DNA from: Pyrinomonadaceae bacterium | Lineage (GTDB): Bacteria; Acidobacteriota; Blastocatellia; Pyrinomonadales; Pyrinomonadaceae | Direction: 5' to 3' | DNA length: 64,000 nt | Assembly: GCA_021228405.1 (NCBI GenBank) | Contig: JAJQRF010000002.1 | Location: forward strand, 496,001-560,000 | Shown here: piece after piece, positions 49,891 to 58,053 of the stretch | Position numbering within the stretch: position 1 is the first letter of the stretch | How the letters are laid out: each line of letters opens with the position of its first letter | Notes under the pieces: model-generated | Seen by the model: only the letters and a program-made list of their open reading frames with translations | What the model was told of the DNA's origin: nothing | Databases searched by the model: none | Translations under genes and position numbers: made by a program

Positions 49891-50748
49891 ATGCAAAATA
49901 TTATTGAGTTTAAAAAAAGCAAGGCGCGCATTAACTGGCGCGATCTGGGAATAATCGTTTCTTTTCATCTTTTGCTGATTCCGGCATTTTTCTATTTTTC
50001 TTTGGAAAATGTGGCGATCATGCTCATCGGGAATTGGGTTGTCGGCAGTCTCGGTGTCGGGCTCGGTTATCACCGACTGCTGACGCACCGGAGTTTTCAG
50101 GCTCCGAAATGGCTGGAATATGCGCTGACCGTTTTTGCTTCGATGGCGTTGCAGAGCGAGGCTTACAAATGGGTGGCGACGCATCGCATTCATCATCAAT
50201 TTACCGAGACCGAGAAAGACCCGCATTCGACGCGAACGGGGTTTTGGTGGGCGCATATCGGTTGGATTTTTAAGGGAACGGCGCAGGATCACGACGAAGC
50301 GACGATGAAAAAATATGTTCCCGACCTGTTGAAGGATAAAGGTCAGCGAATAATCGCGCGGCTTTTTTATGTTCCGATCATTGTTTCGGCAATTATTTTA
50401 TTTTTGCTCGGCGGTTGGGGATTCGTCTTGTGGGGCGTGGTCGTGAGGACGATTTTCGGTTGGCATACGACTTGGTTCGTCAATTCGCTCGCGCATCTTT
50501 ACGGCAAACGCCGCTATGAAACGGCGGACGATTCGACTAACAACTGGTTTGTCGCCGTGCTCACCTTCGGCGAAGGCTGGCACAATAATCATCACGCTTT
50601 TCCGACCTCGGCGCGGCACGGTTTCGCTTGGTATGAATTCGACCAAAACTGGATCGCAATTCAAATTTTCAAAAAACTCGGGTGGGCGAAACAAATTCGG
50701 CTTTATAACGACGAAAAGCAAAGCGTAAAGTTGAAAAAAGCCGCTTAG
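49891..50748 (+). CDS. Acyl-CoA/fatty acid desaturase (delta-9 type)
   Basis: A 285-residue membrane di-iron enzyme adding a cis double bond to acyl chains to tune membrane fluidity. The three histidine boxes are HRLLTH (61-66), HRIHH (98-102) and HNNHH (near 228), in the order and spacing of stearoyl-CoA desaturases. Hydrophobic stretches at 20-57 and 155-190. ATG at 49891. Double-bond position cannot be told. Confidence 0.93.
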   Translation: MQNIIEFKKSKARINWRDLGIIVSFHLLLIPAFFYFSLENVAIMLIGNWVVGSLGVGLGYHRLLTHRSFQAPKWLEYALTVFASMALQSEAYKWVATHRIHHQFTETEKDPHSTRTGFWWAHIGWIFKGTAQDHDEATMKKYVPDLLKDKGQRIIARLFYVPIIVSAIILFLLGGWGFVLWGVVVRTIFGWHTTWFVNSLAHLYGKRRYETADDSTNNWFVAVLTFGEGWHNNHHAFPTSARHGFAWYEFDQNWIAIQIFKKLGWAKQIRLYNDEKQSVKLKKAA

Positions 50749-50762
50749 AATCGAAGAATTCT

Positions 50763-50852
50763 GAACGTGGATTTGGCAGATCAGGCAGATTTGGGTGGAT
50801 ATTTTTCAGGAGAAATCCGTTCTTTTCTGCCGAATCCGCTAAATCTGCGTTC
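50763..50852. repeat. Slippage palindrome between desaturase and TPR-CHAT genes
   Basis: GAACGTGGATTTGGCAGA with slipped TCAGGCAGATTTG words on the left, and a right arm at 50826-50852 (ending AAATCTGCGTTC) that pairs with it except at scattered positions. Same architecture as the element at 36853-36943, whose right arm also contains CTGCGTT. Confidence 0.65.
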
Positions 50853-50921
50853 TCCTCGAAGAAAACTTTCGGCTTTTTAGTTTGTCGAAAAGCGACGTAT
50901 CGCCGATAATCTTTTTCGAGG

Positions 50922-53690
50922 ATGAATCTTCAATCTTTTACCCAAAATTTAATTACCGCAAGCAAAAAAGAACGTCGAAAACTGCTCATAGAGAATCTCG
51001 AAATTTGTGATGAGGAATTTGCTAAAGCCTTACAGCAAATCTGTTACGAAATTTGGACGAGCGAACCGCAGAAAGTTTCGGCGATCGTGGCGGTTTTGCG
51101 CGAAGCGTTTGAACTGACGCGGAACAAACTGCTCGAAGCCTATGCCGAATGGACGGAAGCGATCGAAAATCTGGTCGGCGGGCGGCTCGAAACTTGTATT
51201 CATTTTCTCGATGACTCCGAAAAATCCTTTCAGAAACTGAACAAAACGCACGAAGCCGCGACCACGCAGACGAGCAAGCTTTACGCGCTCGCATTGCTCG
51301 GTCGGTATGATGAAGCGATCGAATGCGGTTTGCGGGCGCGCGACATTTTTCTGGCGCATAACGACGTTTATTCGGCGGGAAAGATCGAAAACAACATCGG
51401 AAATCTTTACTGGCGGCGCGATTTTTACCGTGAATCGGAACCTTTCCTGGAATCGGCGCGGGCGCGTTTTTTGCAGATCGACGATCAACGACAGCTGGCG
51501 ATGGTCGAAAATTGTCAGGCGTTCGTGAAGGCATTGCAAAATCAGTTTCGTGAAGCGGAAACGATTTATAGATCGGCGTTAAATCGGGCGAAGGAAAACA
51601 ATCTGACCGTGACCGAAGCCGAGATCGAAACGGGAATGAGCAATCTTTATCTGTTTCAGGGGCGTTTCGAGCTTGCGCTGAAATTTATGGAAAGCTCGCG
51701 GCAGAAATACGATCTTTTGCAGATTCCGCAACAAACCGCGAATTGCGAACTCGAAATCGCCGACATTTATCTCGAACTCAATCTAGTGCCCGAAGCCGTC
51801 GAATTTTACAGGAAAACCGACGCAAAATTTGCCGAACTCGGAATGCAGGCAGAACGGGCGCGGAGTTTGCAAAATCACGCAAAAGTCTTGTTTTTACTGA
51901 ATGAAACCGAAAAAGCCAGGCAACTGGCGGAAGCTTCGGAGCGAATTTCTCGGGCGGAAGGAAATAGAATCGCGGCGGCGGCGGCAAAACTCACGAAGGC
52001 GACGATCCTGTTCAGGGAAAAAGGCTTTGACGAAGCGCAAAGAGAAACCGAAGCAGCTTTACAAATCTTTGAAGAAGGCGGAAATCTGCGCTATGAATTG
52101 TCGGCAAAACGGCTTCTCGGCGAAATTTTTGCGGCACGAAACGAAACAGTCCAAGCAATCGAAGTTTTGGAAAAAACGCTTGCCGAAGCGCGTGAAAATT
52201 CTCTTCAAATCGCTTATCTTTGCCTCGTTTCGCTCGGAAGATTAAAGGATTCGGAAGAATATTTTCTGCAAGCGGTCGAGATTGTGGAGAATTCGCGTTC
52301 GGCACTTTCGGCGGAAGAATTTCGGACGGCATTTCTGGCGGATAAAATTACCGTTTACAACGAGCTCGTGAAGATGAGCCTTCGCCGAAACGAGCTTAAA
52401 AAGGCATTTTCCCGGCACGAACGTTCGCGTTCGCGTTCACTGCTCGATTCGATAAACTTTGCGGATAACGATTTTTTGCAGAGCGACAAATTGAGGAATT
52501 TGCGTAATGAATTGAACTGGTTTTACAACCGCATCAATCGCGAGTCGGCGAGCGGTCTGGAAGCGCGAACGACGGTCAACGAACTGCGCCGCGAAGCCGC
52601 TGAAAGGGAAAAGCAATACGCCGAGCTTTTCCGCCGTGAAAAAATAAACGGAAAAAATCCGCTCGGCGGACATCATAAATTCGAGTTGAAGGATTTGCAG
52701 AAAACGTTGAAGGACGCGAATCTAATCGAATTTTTGATACTCGACGGAAAATTTGCGGCTTTTGTTGTCGGCGAAAACAGATTTGAGTTCGTTCCCGAAC
52801 TCGCCGACGAAGAAATTTTGAAAACGGAAGTCAAACAATTTCTGTTTCAGATAAAAACGGCGCGTTTTCAGGATAAATTGACGCAAGAAAACCGCCGCAC
52901 GGCTTTTGCAAGGCTGATGCGCCACGCACAAAAAATCTATGAAATGATGATCCGTCCGCTTGAAAAGTTTATCGACCGTGAAAAAACCGTGATAATTCCT
53001 GCCGGAATTTTGCATTATCTTCCGTTTCAGGCTTTACACGACGGCGAAAGATTTTTCGTGGAAACGAAACAGATAAGCTACGCACCGAGCGCATCGATCT
53101 GGCAAAATTTGCAGGAAAACGAAATTTTTTCACCGAAAACCGCTTTGCTGGTCGGCGTGGCGGATAAATTTACGCCGAATGTGAAAACGGAAATCGAAGT
53201 TTTGAGCAAACTTTTCGAGGAAACGGAAATACTTGCCGACGAAAAGGCAACGCTTGAAAATTTGTCGAAAAAAATACATAATTCGGATGTCCTGCATCTT
53301 GCTTGTCACGGAAAATTCCGCCCCGATAATCCGTCTTTTTCATCGCTCGGTCTGTTTAATGAAAATTTGACCGTAAAGGATGCACAAACCCTGAATCTGA
53401 AAGGTCGGGCGGTCGTTTTGAGCGCGTGCGAAACGGGCTTGAACAATGTCGTTTCGGGCGAGGAATTGGTCGGTTTGGCAAGCGGCTTTCTGGCGGCGGG
53501 CGCGTCTTCGCTAATAATGAGTTTGTGGACGGTGAATGATGCGGCGACGCTCGAAATGATGAAAAATTTTTACGCACTTTTGCTCAAAGGCAACGGTGCG
53601 GCAAAGTCTTTGCAGAGTGCGCAATTGCGCTTATTAGAGAAAAATCCGCATCCTTATTTCTGGTCGCCGTTCGTTTTGACCGGAAATTAA
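50922..53690 (+). CDS. TPR-CHAT protease
   Basis: A 922-residue protein. Residues about 1-460 are TPR repeats (for example LYALALLGRYDEAIECGLRA, MSNLYLFQGRFELALKFM), residues 470-640 a charged helical linker, and 640-922 a CHAT domain. Caspase-like catalytic residues lie in HLACHGKF (His796) and LSACETGLN (Cys836), and the end PYFWSPFVLTG is the CHAT signature. CHAT proteases are clan CD cysteine peptidases. Related TPR-CHAT in type III-E CRISPR cleaves a partner that restrains a sigma factor. Here a subtilase, an ECF sigma factor and an anti-sigma factor follow on the same strand. No cas genes. No signal peptide. Confidence 0.92.
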   Translation: MNLQSFTQNLITASKKERRKLLIENLEICDEEFAKALQQICYEIWTSEPQKVSAIVAVLREAFELTRNKLLEAYAEWTEAIENLVGGRLETCIHFLDDSEKSFQKLNKTHEAATTQTSKLYALALLGRYDEAIECGLRARDIFLAHNDVYSAGKIENNIGNLYWRRDFYRESEPFLESARARFLQIDDQRQLAMVENCQAFVKALQNQFREAETIYRSALNRAKENNLTVTEAEIETGMSNLYLFQGRFELALKFMESSRQKYDLLQIPQQTANCELEIADIYLELNLVPEAVEFYRKTDAKFAELGMQAERARSLQNHAKVLFLLNETEKARQLAEASERISRAEGNRIAAAAAKLTKATILFREKGFDEAQRETEAALQIFEEGGNLRYELSAKRLLGEIFAARNETVQAIEVLEKTLAEARENSLQIAYLCLVSLGRLKDSEEYFLQAVEIVENSRSALSAEEFRTAFLADKITVYNELVKMSLRRNELKKAFSRHERSRSRSLLDSINFADNDFLQSDKLRNLRNELNWFYNRINRESASGLEARTTVNELRREAAEREKQYAELFRREKINGKNPLGGHHKFELKDLQKTLKDANLIEFLILDGKFAAFVVGENRFEFVPELADEEILKTEVKQFLFQIKTARFQDKLTQENRRTAFARLMRHAQKIYEMMIRPLEKFIDREKTVIIPAGILHYLPFQALHDGERFFVETKQISYAPSASIWQNLQENEIFSPKTALLVGVADKFTPNVKTEIEVLSKLFEETEILADEKATLENLSKKIHNSDVLHLACHGKFRPDNPSFSSLGLFNENLTVKDAQTLNLKGRAVVLSACETGLNNVVSGEELVGLASGFLAAGASSLIMSLWTVNDAATLEMMKNFYALLLKGNGAAKSLQSAQLRLLEKNPHPYFWSPFVLTGN

Positions 53691-53791
53691 TATTTTTTTG
53701 AAAATCTTGTATTTTTTTACGGATTTTGCGGACTAAAGTATCAGGGATAATTTTACTTATTCAAAATATACTAATTTTGGGGTCACTTTTT

Positions 53792-55099
53792 ATGCGGCTG
53801 AAAACGAATACCGGCTTATTCAGTTCAATATTTTTGCTTCTGACAATTTTCTCAGCGCAGATGTTTGCGCAAAACACGGATAACTTATTTCTTCAAAGAG
53901 AAGTGATCGTCAGATTGAATAATCCTGCCGATGCGAACGCGGTTGCCGCGCAATACGGTCTGGACGCACAACCGCTCGGACGAATGGGCACGCTTCCGCT
54001 TTACCGGATGCGGATTTTAGGCGATACACCCGTCAGCCAGATCGTTTCACAGCTTCAAAATGACCCGAATCAGAGAGTTTCGCTTGCCGAGCCTAATTAT
54101 ATCGTCGGTTCGCCTTCGGCAGGACAAGTTCCGTGGAGTTTGGGCGGTTCGTGGAGCATCGGAGGTTCGTGGAGCATCGGCGGAAGCGTCAAAGGTTATT
54201 CGGTGCAATGGATGAAAAGCCGCATCAATCTGACCTCGGCGCAAGAAGTTTCGCGCGGCGCAGGTGTCAAGGTTGCCGTGCTCGACACGGGCATCGACGC
54301 GACGCATCCGATCTTTGCGGGCAAATTGATTCAGGGATACGATTTCGTCGATAACGACAACGATCCGGGCGAAATCGGAAGTTACGGGACGGGTGCTTTC
54401 GGACACGGAACACACGTGGCGGGAATCGTGGCGATGATCGCGCCCGACGCGAAGATTATGCCGATCCGAGTGCTCGATCCGAACGGTGTCGGCGATATTT
54501 GGCGGCTTGCAACCGCGCTCGATTTCGCTTTGAATCCTGACGGAAATCCAATGACCGACGACGGCGCGGATGTCATTAACCTGAGCCTCGGAACGACACA
54601 GAGAAGTGCCGTTATCCGCCGTATTTTAGAAGCCGCGACCAATGAATTTCCGACTCCGCCCGATCATTTGGGAGATTATCCGAATCTCGAACACACCGAA
54701 GCCGTGATCGCCGCCGCCGCCGGAAATACGGGCGATTCGACACGCATTTATCCTGCCGCCGAATCCATCGACGGGCTGATCGCGGTCGGTGCAAGCAATT
54801 CGGCGGACGATCTTGCAGATTTTTCGACGCGCGGCGAATGGGTACAGGTGATTGCGCCGGGCGAGCGGATCGTTAGTTCCGTCCCGGGCGGAAGATTCGG
54901 TATGTGGAAAGGAACTTCGATGTCTGCTCCGATCATCGCGGGCGTTGCGGCATTGATAAAATCCAAATACCCGAATCTGAAGCCGTCGGACATTCACGAA
55001 CAAATCCGGCGTTCGGGCGTGGCTTCGAGAACTGCGGGCATACCGTTTACACCGCGCCGCGTCGATGCCGAAAAATCTCTGATCTTAAGACCTTTTTAA
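53792..55099 (+). CDS. Secreted subtilisin-like serine protease (S8)
   Basis: A 435-residue protease with a signal peptide (TGLFSSIFLLLTIFSAQMFA, then QNT). An I9-like propeptide (about 35-110) and a Gly/Ser/Trp repeat (GGSWSI three times, 115-135) precede the S8 domain. The triad is Asp165 in AVLDTGID, His205 in GHGTHVAG and Ser376 in GTSMSAP, with AAAGN as the oxyanion strand. ATG at 53792 is chosen because it gives a clean signal peptide. It lies 101 bases after the TPR-CHAT stop and 33 before the sigma gene. It is likely exported and self-processed; its substrate is unknown. Confidence 0.93.
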   Translation: MRLKTNTGLFSSIFLLLTIFSAQMFAQNTDNLFLQREVIVRLNNPADANAVAAQYGLDAQPLGRMGTLPLYRMRILGDTPVSQIVSQLQNDPNQRVSLAEPNYIVGSPSAGQVPWSLGGSWSIGGSWSIGGSVKGYSVQWMKSRINLTSAQEVSRGAGVKVAVLDTGIDATHPIFAGKLIQGYDFVDNDNDPGEIGSYGTGAFGHGTHVAGIVAMIAPDAKIMPIRVLDPNGVGDIWRLATALDFALNPDGNPMTDDGADVINLSLGTTQRSAVIRRILEAATNEFPTPPDHLGDYPNLEHTEAVIAAAAGNTGDSTRIYPAAESIDGLIAVGASNSADDLADFSTRGEWVQVIAPGERIVSSVPGGRFGMWKGTSMSAPIIAGVAALIKSKYPNLKPSDIHEQIRRSGVASRTAGIPFTPRRVDAEKSLILRPF

Positions 55100-55132
55100 G
55101 CAAAATTCCGACGGCGATTTTCCACCCGACAA

Positions 55133-55693
55133 ATGTATCCAAACGACGAAGAATTAGTCGCAGAGTGCCGTTCAGGAAACGAGAACGCCTGGGAATCGCT
55201 CGTCTTAAAATATCAAAACCTGCTTTTCTCGGTTCCGCGCCGCGCCGGATTAAATAAGGATTTAGCTTCGGACGTGGTGCAGGAAGTTTTCACAACACTT
55301 TTTGAAAAGCTCGATCTGCTTGAAAAACCCGAATTTTTACGCGCCTGGCTTTTGACCACGACGCGCCACAAAACGATTCATCTAATCCAGCGCGAGTTGC
55401 GCCGCAAAGCGAAATCAATCGACGAAGACGAGGAGAGCGAATATGCTTTTCAGATTCCCGACAAACTGCCGCTGGCAGACGAAGTTTTGATCCAATTTGA
55501 AAAACAAAAGCAAATCGAAGAAGCCTTTTCACATCTTGAACAAAGATGCAGTCGGCTTTTAATGATGCTTTATCTCGAAAAGGAAAAATATTCGTATGCG
55601 GAAATTGCGGAAATTCTGGACATACCGCTCGGAAGCATCGGACCGACGCGGGCACGATGTCTGCAAAAATTAATGAAATTTATGCCCGAATAA
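55133..55693 (+). CDS. ECF-type RNA polymerase sigma factor
   Basis: A 186-residue sigma-70 family protein with regions 2 and 4 only. Region 2 reads YQNLLFSVPRRAGLNKDLAS, VVQEVFTTLF and LRAWLLTTTRHKTIHLIQ. Region 4 is a helix-turn-helix (LEKEKYSYAEIAEILDIPLG, then IGPTRARCLQKLM). It directs RNA polymerase to a special promoter set when its anti-sigma factor, probably the next gene, is released. ATG at 55133, 33 bases after the S8 stop. Candidate target promoters were not identified. Confidence 0.92.
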   Translation: MYPNDEELVAECRSGNENAWESLVLKYQNLLFSVPRRAGLNKDLASDVVQEVFTTLFEKLDLLEKPEFLRAWLLTTTRHKTIHLIQRELRRKAKSIDEDEESEYAFQIPDKLPLADEVLIQFEKQKQIEEAFSHLEQRCSRLLMMLYLEKEKYSYAEIAEILDIPLGSIGPTRARCLQKLMKFMPE

Positions 55694-55764
55694 ATTTTCG
55701 GTGTATTTTTTTTGCGGTCAAACTGACTTAACTACTGGAAGCCGCGTTCCGCTCGGAAAATTTT

Positions 55765-56352
55765 ATGAAACACATCGAGTTTGAAAAACTCCTGGAAAAA
55801 TTTGAAGGTTTGCTCACCGAAAATGAATCGCGTGAGATTTCGGCGCATCTTGCCGGATGTCAGGATTGTGCGGCACAATCCGCTAAACTCGAAAAGTTTT
55901 TTTCCTACGCGAACGACAAACCGCAGGAAGAAGCCGGGCAAGCTGTGACGGCGCGCCTTTTGAATATTTTTCAGCCGAAAAAACCTTTTGAGGTAAAGAA
56001 AGAGTCTTTCGGAAAAAGATTGTTAGCGGTTCTCGCCTTTGACGATTGGCAAACGGCACTGAACGAGAGATTTACTTTTTCGGACACACGCCAATTGCTT
56101 TATAAAGTCGAAAACTATGACATCGATCTGCGTTTAAGTTTTATCGGCGACAAATGTCGGTTGAGCGGTCAAATTTTGCCTGACTGCGAGGGCGTGGCGA
56201 TTGAAATATCGTCCGGAAACGTCCGCGAAAAAACCGAATTGAATGAAAATTGCGAATTTGTTTTTCCCTTGGTTTCACAGAATGTTTACGATTTGCGCAT
56301 CCATTTCAAAGATTTTTTCATAGAAATCCCCAACTTTTCCCTTCTCACCTGA
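55765..56352 (+). CDS. Zinc-containing anti-sigma factor (ZAS-like), soluble
   Basis: A 195-residue protein. The N-terminal 40 residues carry HLAGCQDC (His28, Cys32, Cys35), the ZAS/zf-HC2 pattern that binds an ECF sigma factor. The rest (about 100-195) is beta-rich (YDIDLRLSFIGDKCRLSGQI and VYDLRIHFKDFFIEI), perhaps a ligand or protein-binding sandwich. There is no membrane segment, so it is a soluble anti-sigma and not a transmembrane one. It lies 71 bases after the sigma gene. It is the likely target of the TPR-CHAT protease (inference). Confidence 0.82.
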   Translation: MKHIEFEKLLEKFEGLLTENESREISAHLAGCQDCAAQSAKLEKFFSYANDKPQEEAGQAVTARLLNIFQPKKPFEVKKESFGKRLLAVLAFDDWQTALNERFTFSDTRQLLYKVENYDIDLRLSFIGDKCRLSGQILPDCEGVAIEISSGNVREKTELNENCEFVFPLVSQNVYDLRIHFKDFFIEIPNFSLLT

Positions 56353-56361
56353 AGCTGAACG

Positions 56362-56394
56362 AAAAGCGGCATAAAATTTTATGCCGCTTTTTTT
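56362..56394. terminator. Bidirectional terminator after the anti-sigma gene
   Basis: Perfect palindrome AAAAGCGGCATAAAA / TTTTATGCCGCTTTT, extended by T on plus and A on the other side. It separates the anti-sigma gene from the convergent deacetylase gene. Confidence 0.9.
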
Positions 56395-56402
56395 ATGAAA
56401 GA

Positions 56403-57368
56403 TTATTCAGATTTCATCTCCGCCGCTTTCAAAACGAAATCGGGAACTTTTGGTTCGTCGGGCAAAATATTCTCTTTACCTTTAGCGATTGCCCAACGGT
56501 GAAGCCAGGAAATGCCGTTTCTTTTTACGAATGTGTCGGGCAATTTGTAGACTTCGTCGGTCAGAGCATTTTCGAGCGTGATGAATTTGTATTTGCGTTT
56601 TTTGAGCATTTTGGCGATGTCGTCAAAATATTCGGAGTTGATCTGGTTGGCGTGAAGCAGCAAAATCTGCTTGATCTCGCGCCCGAAAAGTTTGACCGAT
56701 TGCCTTTCCCAATAATCCGTTTTCGCTTCCAGATAAGGAACATAAGCCGCACCGATTTGCTTCAACAGCTTTTTGTCGTTTTTCGCCAGAGCTTTTTCGT
56801 AAGCCGAGGCAAAAATCCAATCGGAATTATCGATGGTAACGGGCGCGATGGTGTAATTATGTTCGCTTAAAAACGCGCCAAGCTCATTCTTTATTTCCAT
56901 ACTCAAACCCGTCCAGAGATACGGATGACGAAAATAACGCATTTTTAACGATTTCGCTTTTAACAATTCCTTTGTGATGATCTCGCCTTTCAAGATATTT
57001 TGCTCGTAATCTTCGAGCGAATTATCGTGCAGACTCATATGCGAAAAAGTGTGATTGCCGAGTTCGAGATTTGCCGCCAACCACGAACGAAGCAGATCGA
57101 TCTGCGCTTCGTCGCGTTTTTCCGCCGTGTAAAGTTTGGCTTCATTAACAAATCCGATTGCGGGAACTTTTGCTTTGGTCACTTTTTCGAGCAGATTCTT
57201 AGTTATTTCGCGGCGGGTTTTCAAATCGGTGCGCGGCGACACCACGGGCAGATCGTCAATCGTTACGGCGATAAACCGTTCTTTTTTTTGTGCGCCGACG
57301 GCAAGCGGAAACATTATAAAAATTAAGACAGAAAATATAATTGTGCCGTATATTACATTAAATTTCAT
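56403..57368 (-). CDS. Polysaccharide deacetylase (NodB-like), exported
   Basis: A 321-residue protein with a signal peptide (cleavage near VGAQ). The NodB carbohydrate esterase 4 motifs are TIDDLP (Asp38, Asp39) and GNHTFSHMS (His106, His110), with RHPY supplying the catalytic arginine region. It removes N-acetyl groups from cell-wall or exopolysaccharide sugars. Convergent with the anti-sigma gene. Natural substrate unknown. Confidence 0.93.
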   Translation of the reverse strand: MKFNVIYGTIIFSVLIFIMFPLAVGAQKKERFIAVTIDDLPVVSPRTDLKTRREITKNLLEKVTKAKVPAIGFVNEAKLYTAEKRDEAQIDLLRSWLAANLELGNHTFSHMSLHDNSLEDYEQNILKGEIITKELLKAKSLKMRYFRHPYLWTGLSMEIKNELGAFLSEHNYTIAPVTIDNSDWIFASAYEKALAKNDKKLLKQIGAAYVPYLEAKTDYWERQSVKLFGREIKQILLLHANQINSEYFDDIAKMLKKRKYKFITLENALTDEVYKLPDTFVKRNGISWLHRWAIAKGKENILPDEPKVPDFVLKAAEMKSE

Positions 57369-57536
57369 TCAAAAATATTAACGCAGGACCTCCGCAAATT
57401 AAAACATTGCCGCTGAAAATAGTTATTGAAAGCAATCGGCAAATAAATTAAAATTGAAATATCCAAAGCGAAGTTCTTTCGCTGACCGAATAATCACATC
57501 ACAGATTTCAGATAAAAAATACGGAGAAAAATACAG

Positions 57537-57620
57537 ATGAAAAGCGATTTGAGAGGCAATATTTACATCATTCTGGTCATTGCCCTGCTTTTAATTTCAG
57601 TCGGATTTGCCAGAGCGTAA
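57537..57620 (+). CDS. 27-residue membrane peptide
   Basis: ATG at 57537 with a CGGAG ribosome site nine bases upstream; product MKSDLRGNIYIILVIALLLI then SVGFARA. A single hydrophobic helix flanked by charged ends. Too short for homology; the ribosome site and hydrophobic pattern are the support. It is unlike the 34-residue pair in sequence. Confidence 0.5.
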   Translation: MKSDLRGNIYIILVIALLLISVGFARA

Positions 57621-57780
57621 ATCGAAACGTTTACACGAATTCTTTACAAAACGATTTGGAAGATCAAAGCTGAGAATTGCCGGACTTTAACACTTTAAAT
57701 CCGGTTCACGGCGAAAATTCGTTTTCCAAGCCGTCAAATTTATTTCTCTGCGGTTCGGCAAAATAAAAATTAAGTTAAAA

Positions 57781-57817
57781 AAAAGCGTCTGAAAAATATT
57801 GAATCGGACGCTTTTTC
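57781..57817 (+). terminator. Intrinsic terminator upstream of the alpha-2-macroglobulin gene
   Basis: AAAAGCGTCTGA pairs with TCGGACGCTTTT (one G-U) around 13 bases, then T-rich. Fits the 27-residue peptide transcript. Confidence 0.75.
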
Positions 57818-58053
57818 TTTACGTAACGATATTTTTCAAAATTCTTGTTCGGATCGTTCCTGAGCCGCAACACTGCTGTCTTAATAATTTTTCCGCACGC
57901 ATAAATTTTCCCGCCGATACAACTTTTTCAAAAACTCGTCACATCATAGGTTTCAGTTTATAAAAAATAATTGCGTTTCGGGCGGAACATTTTTCCGTTT
58001 TCAGTGTCTAATTTATTGCAAAATAAAAACTTCTCTTAATTATTTTATCTACG

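Larger units (their letters stand above)
57369..58053. other. Intergenic region with one peptide gene and a terminator
   Basis: Nearly 700 bases. Apart from the 27-residue peptide gene (57537-57620) and a terminator (57784-57816), nothing coding was found. The segment 57830-58050 is AT-rich and probably the alpha-2-macroglobulin promoter region. Confidence 0.5.

Noticed and set aside
50922-56352. A type III-E CRISPR (Craspase) locus
   Set aside because: No Cas7-11, no repeat-spacer array and no other cas gene in the window; only the protease-sigma logic is alike.
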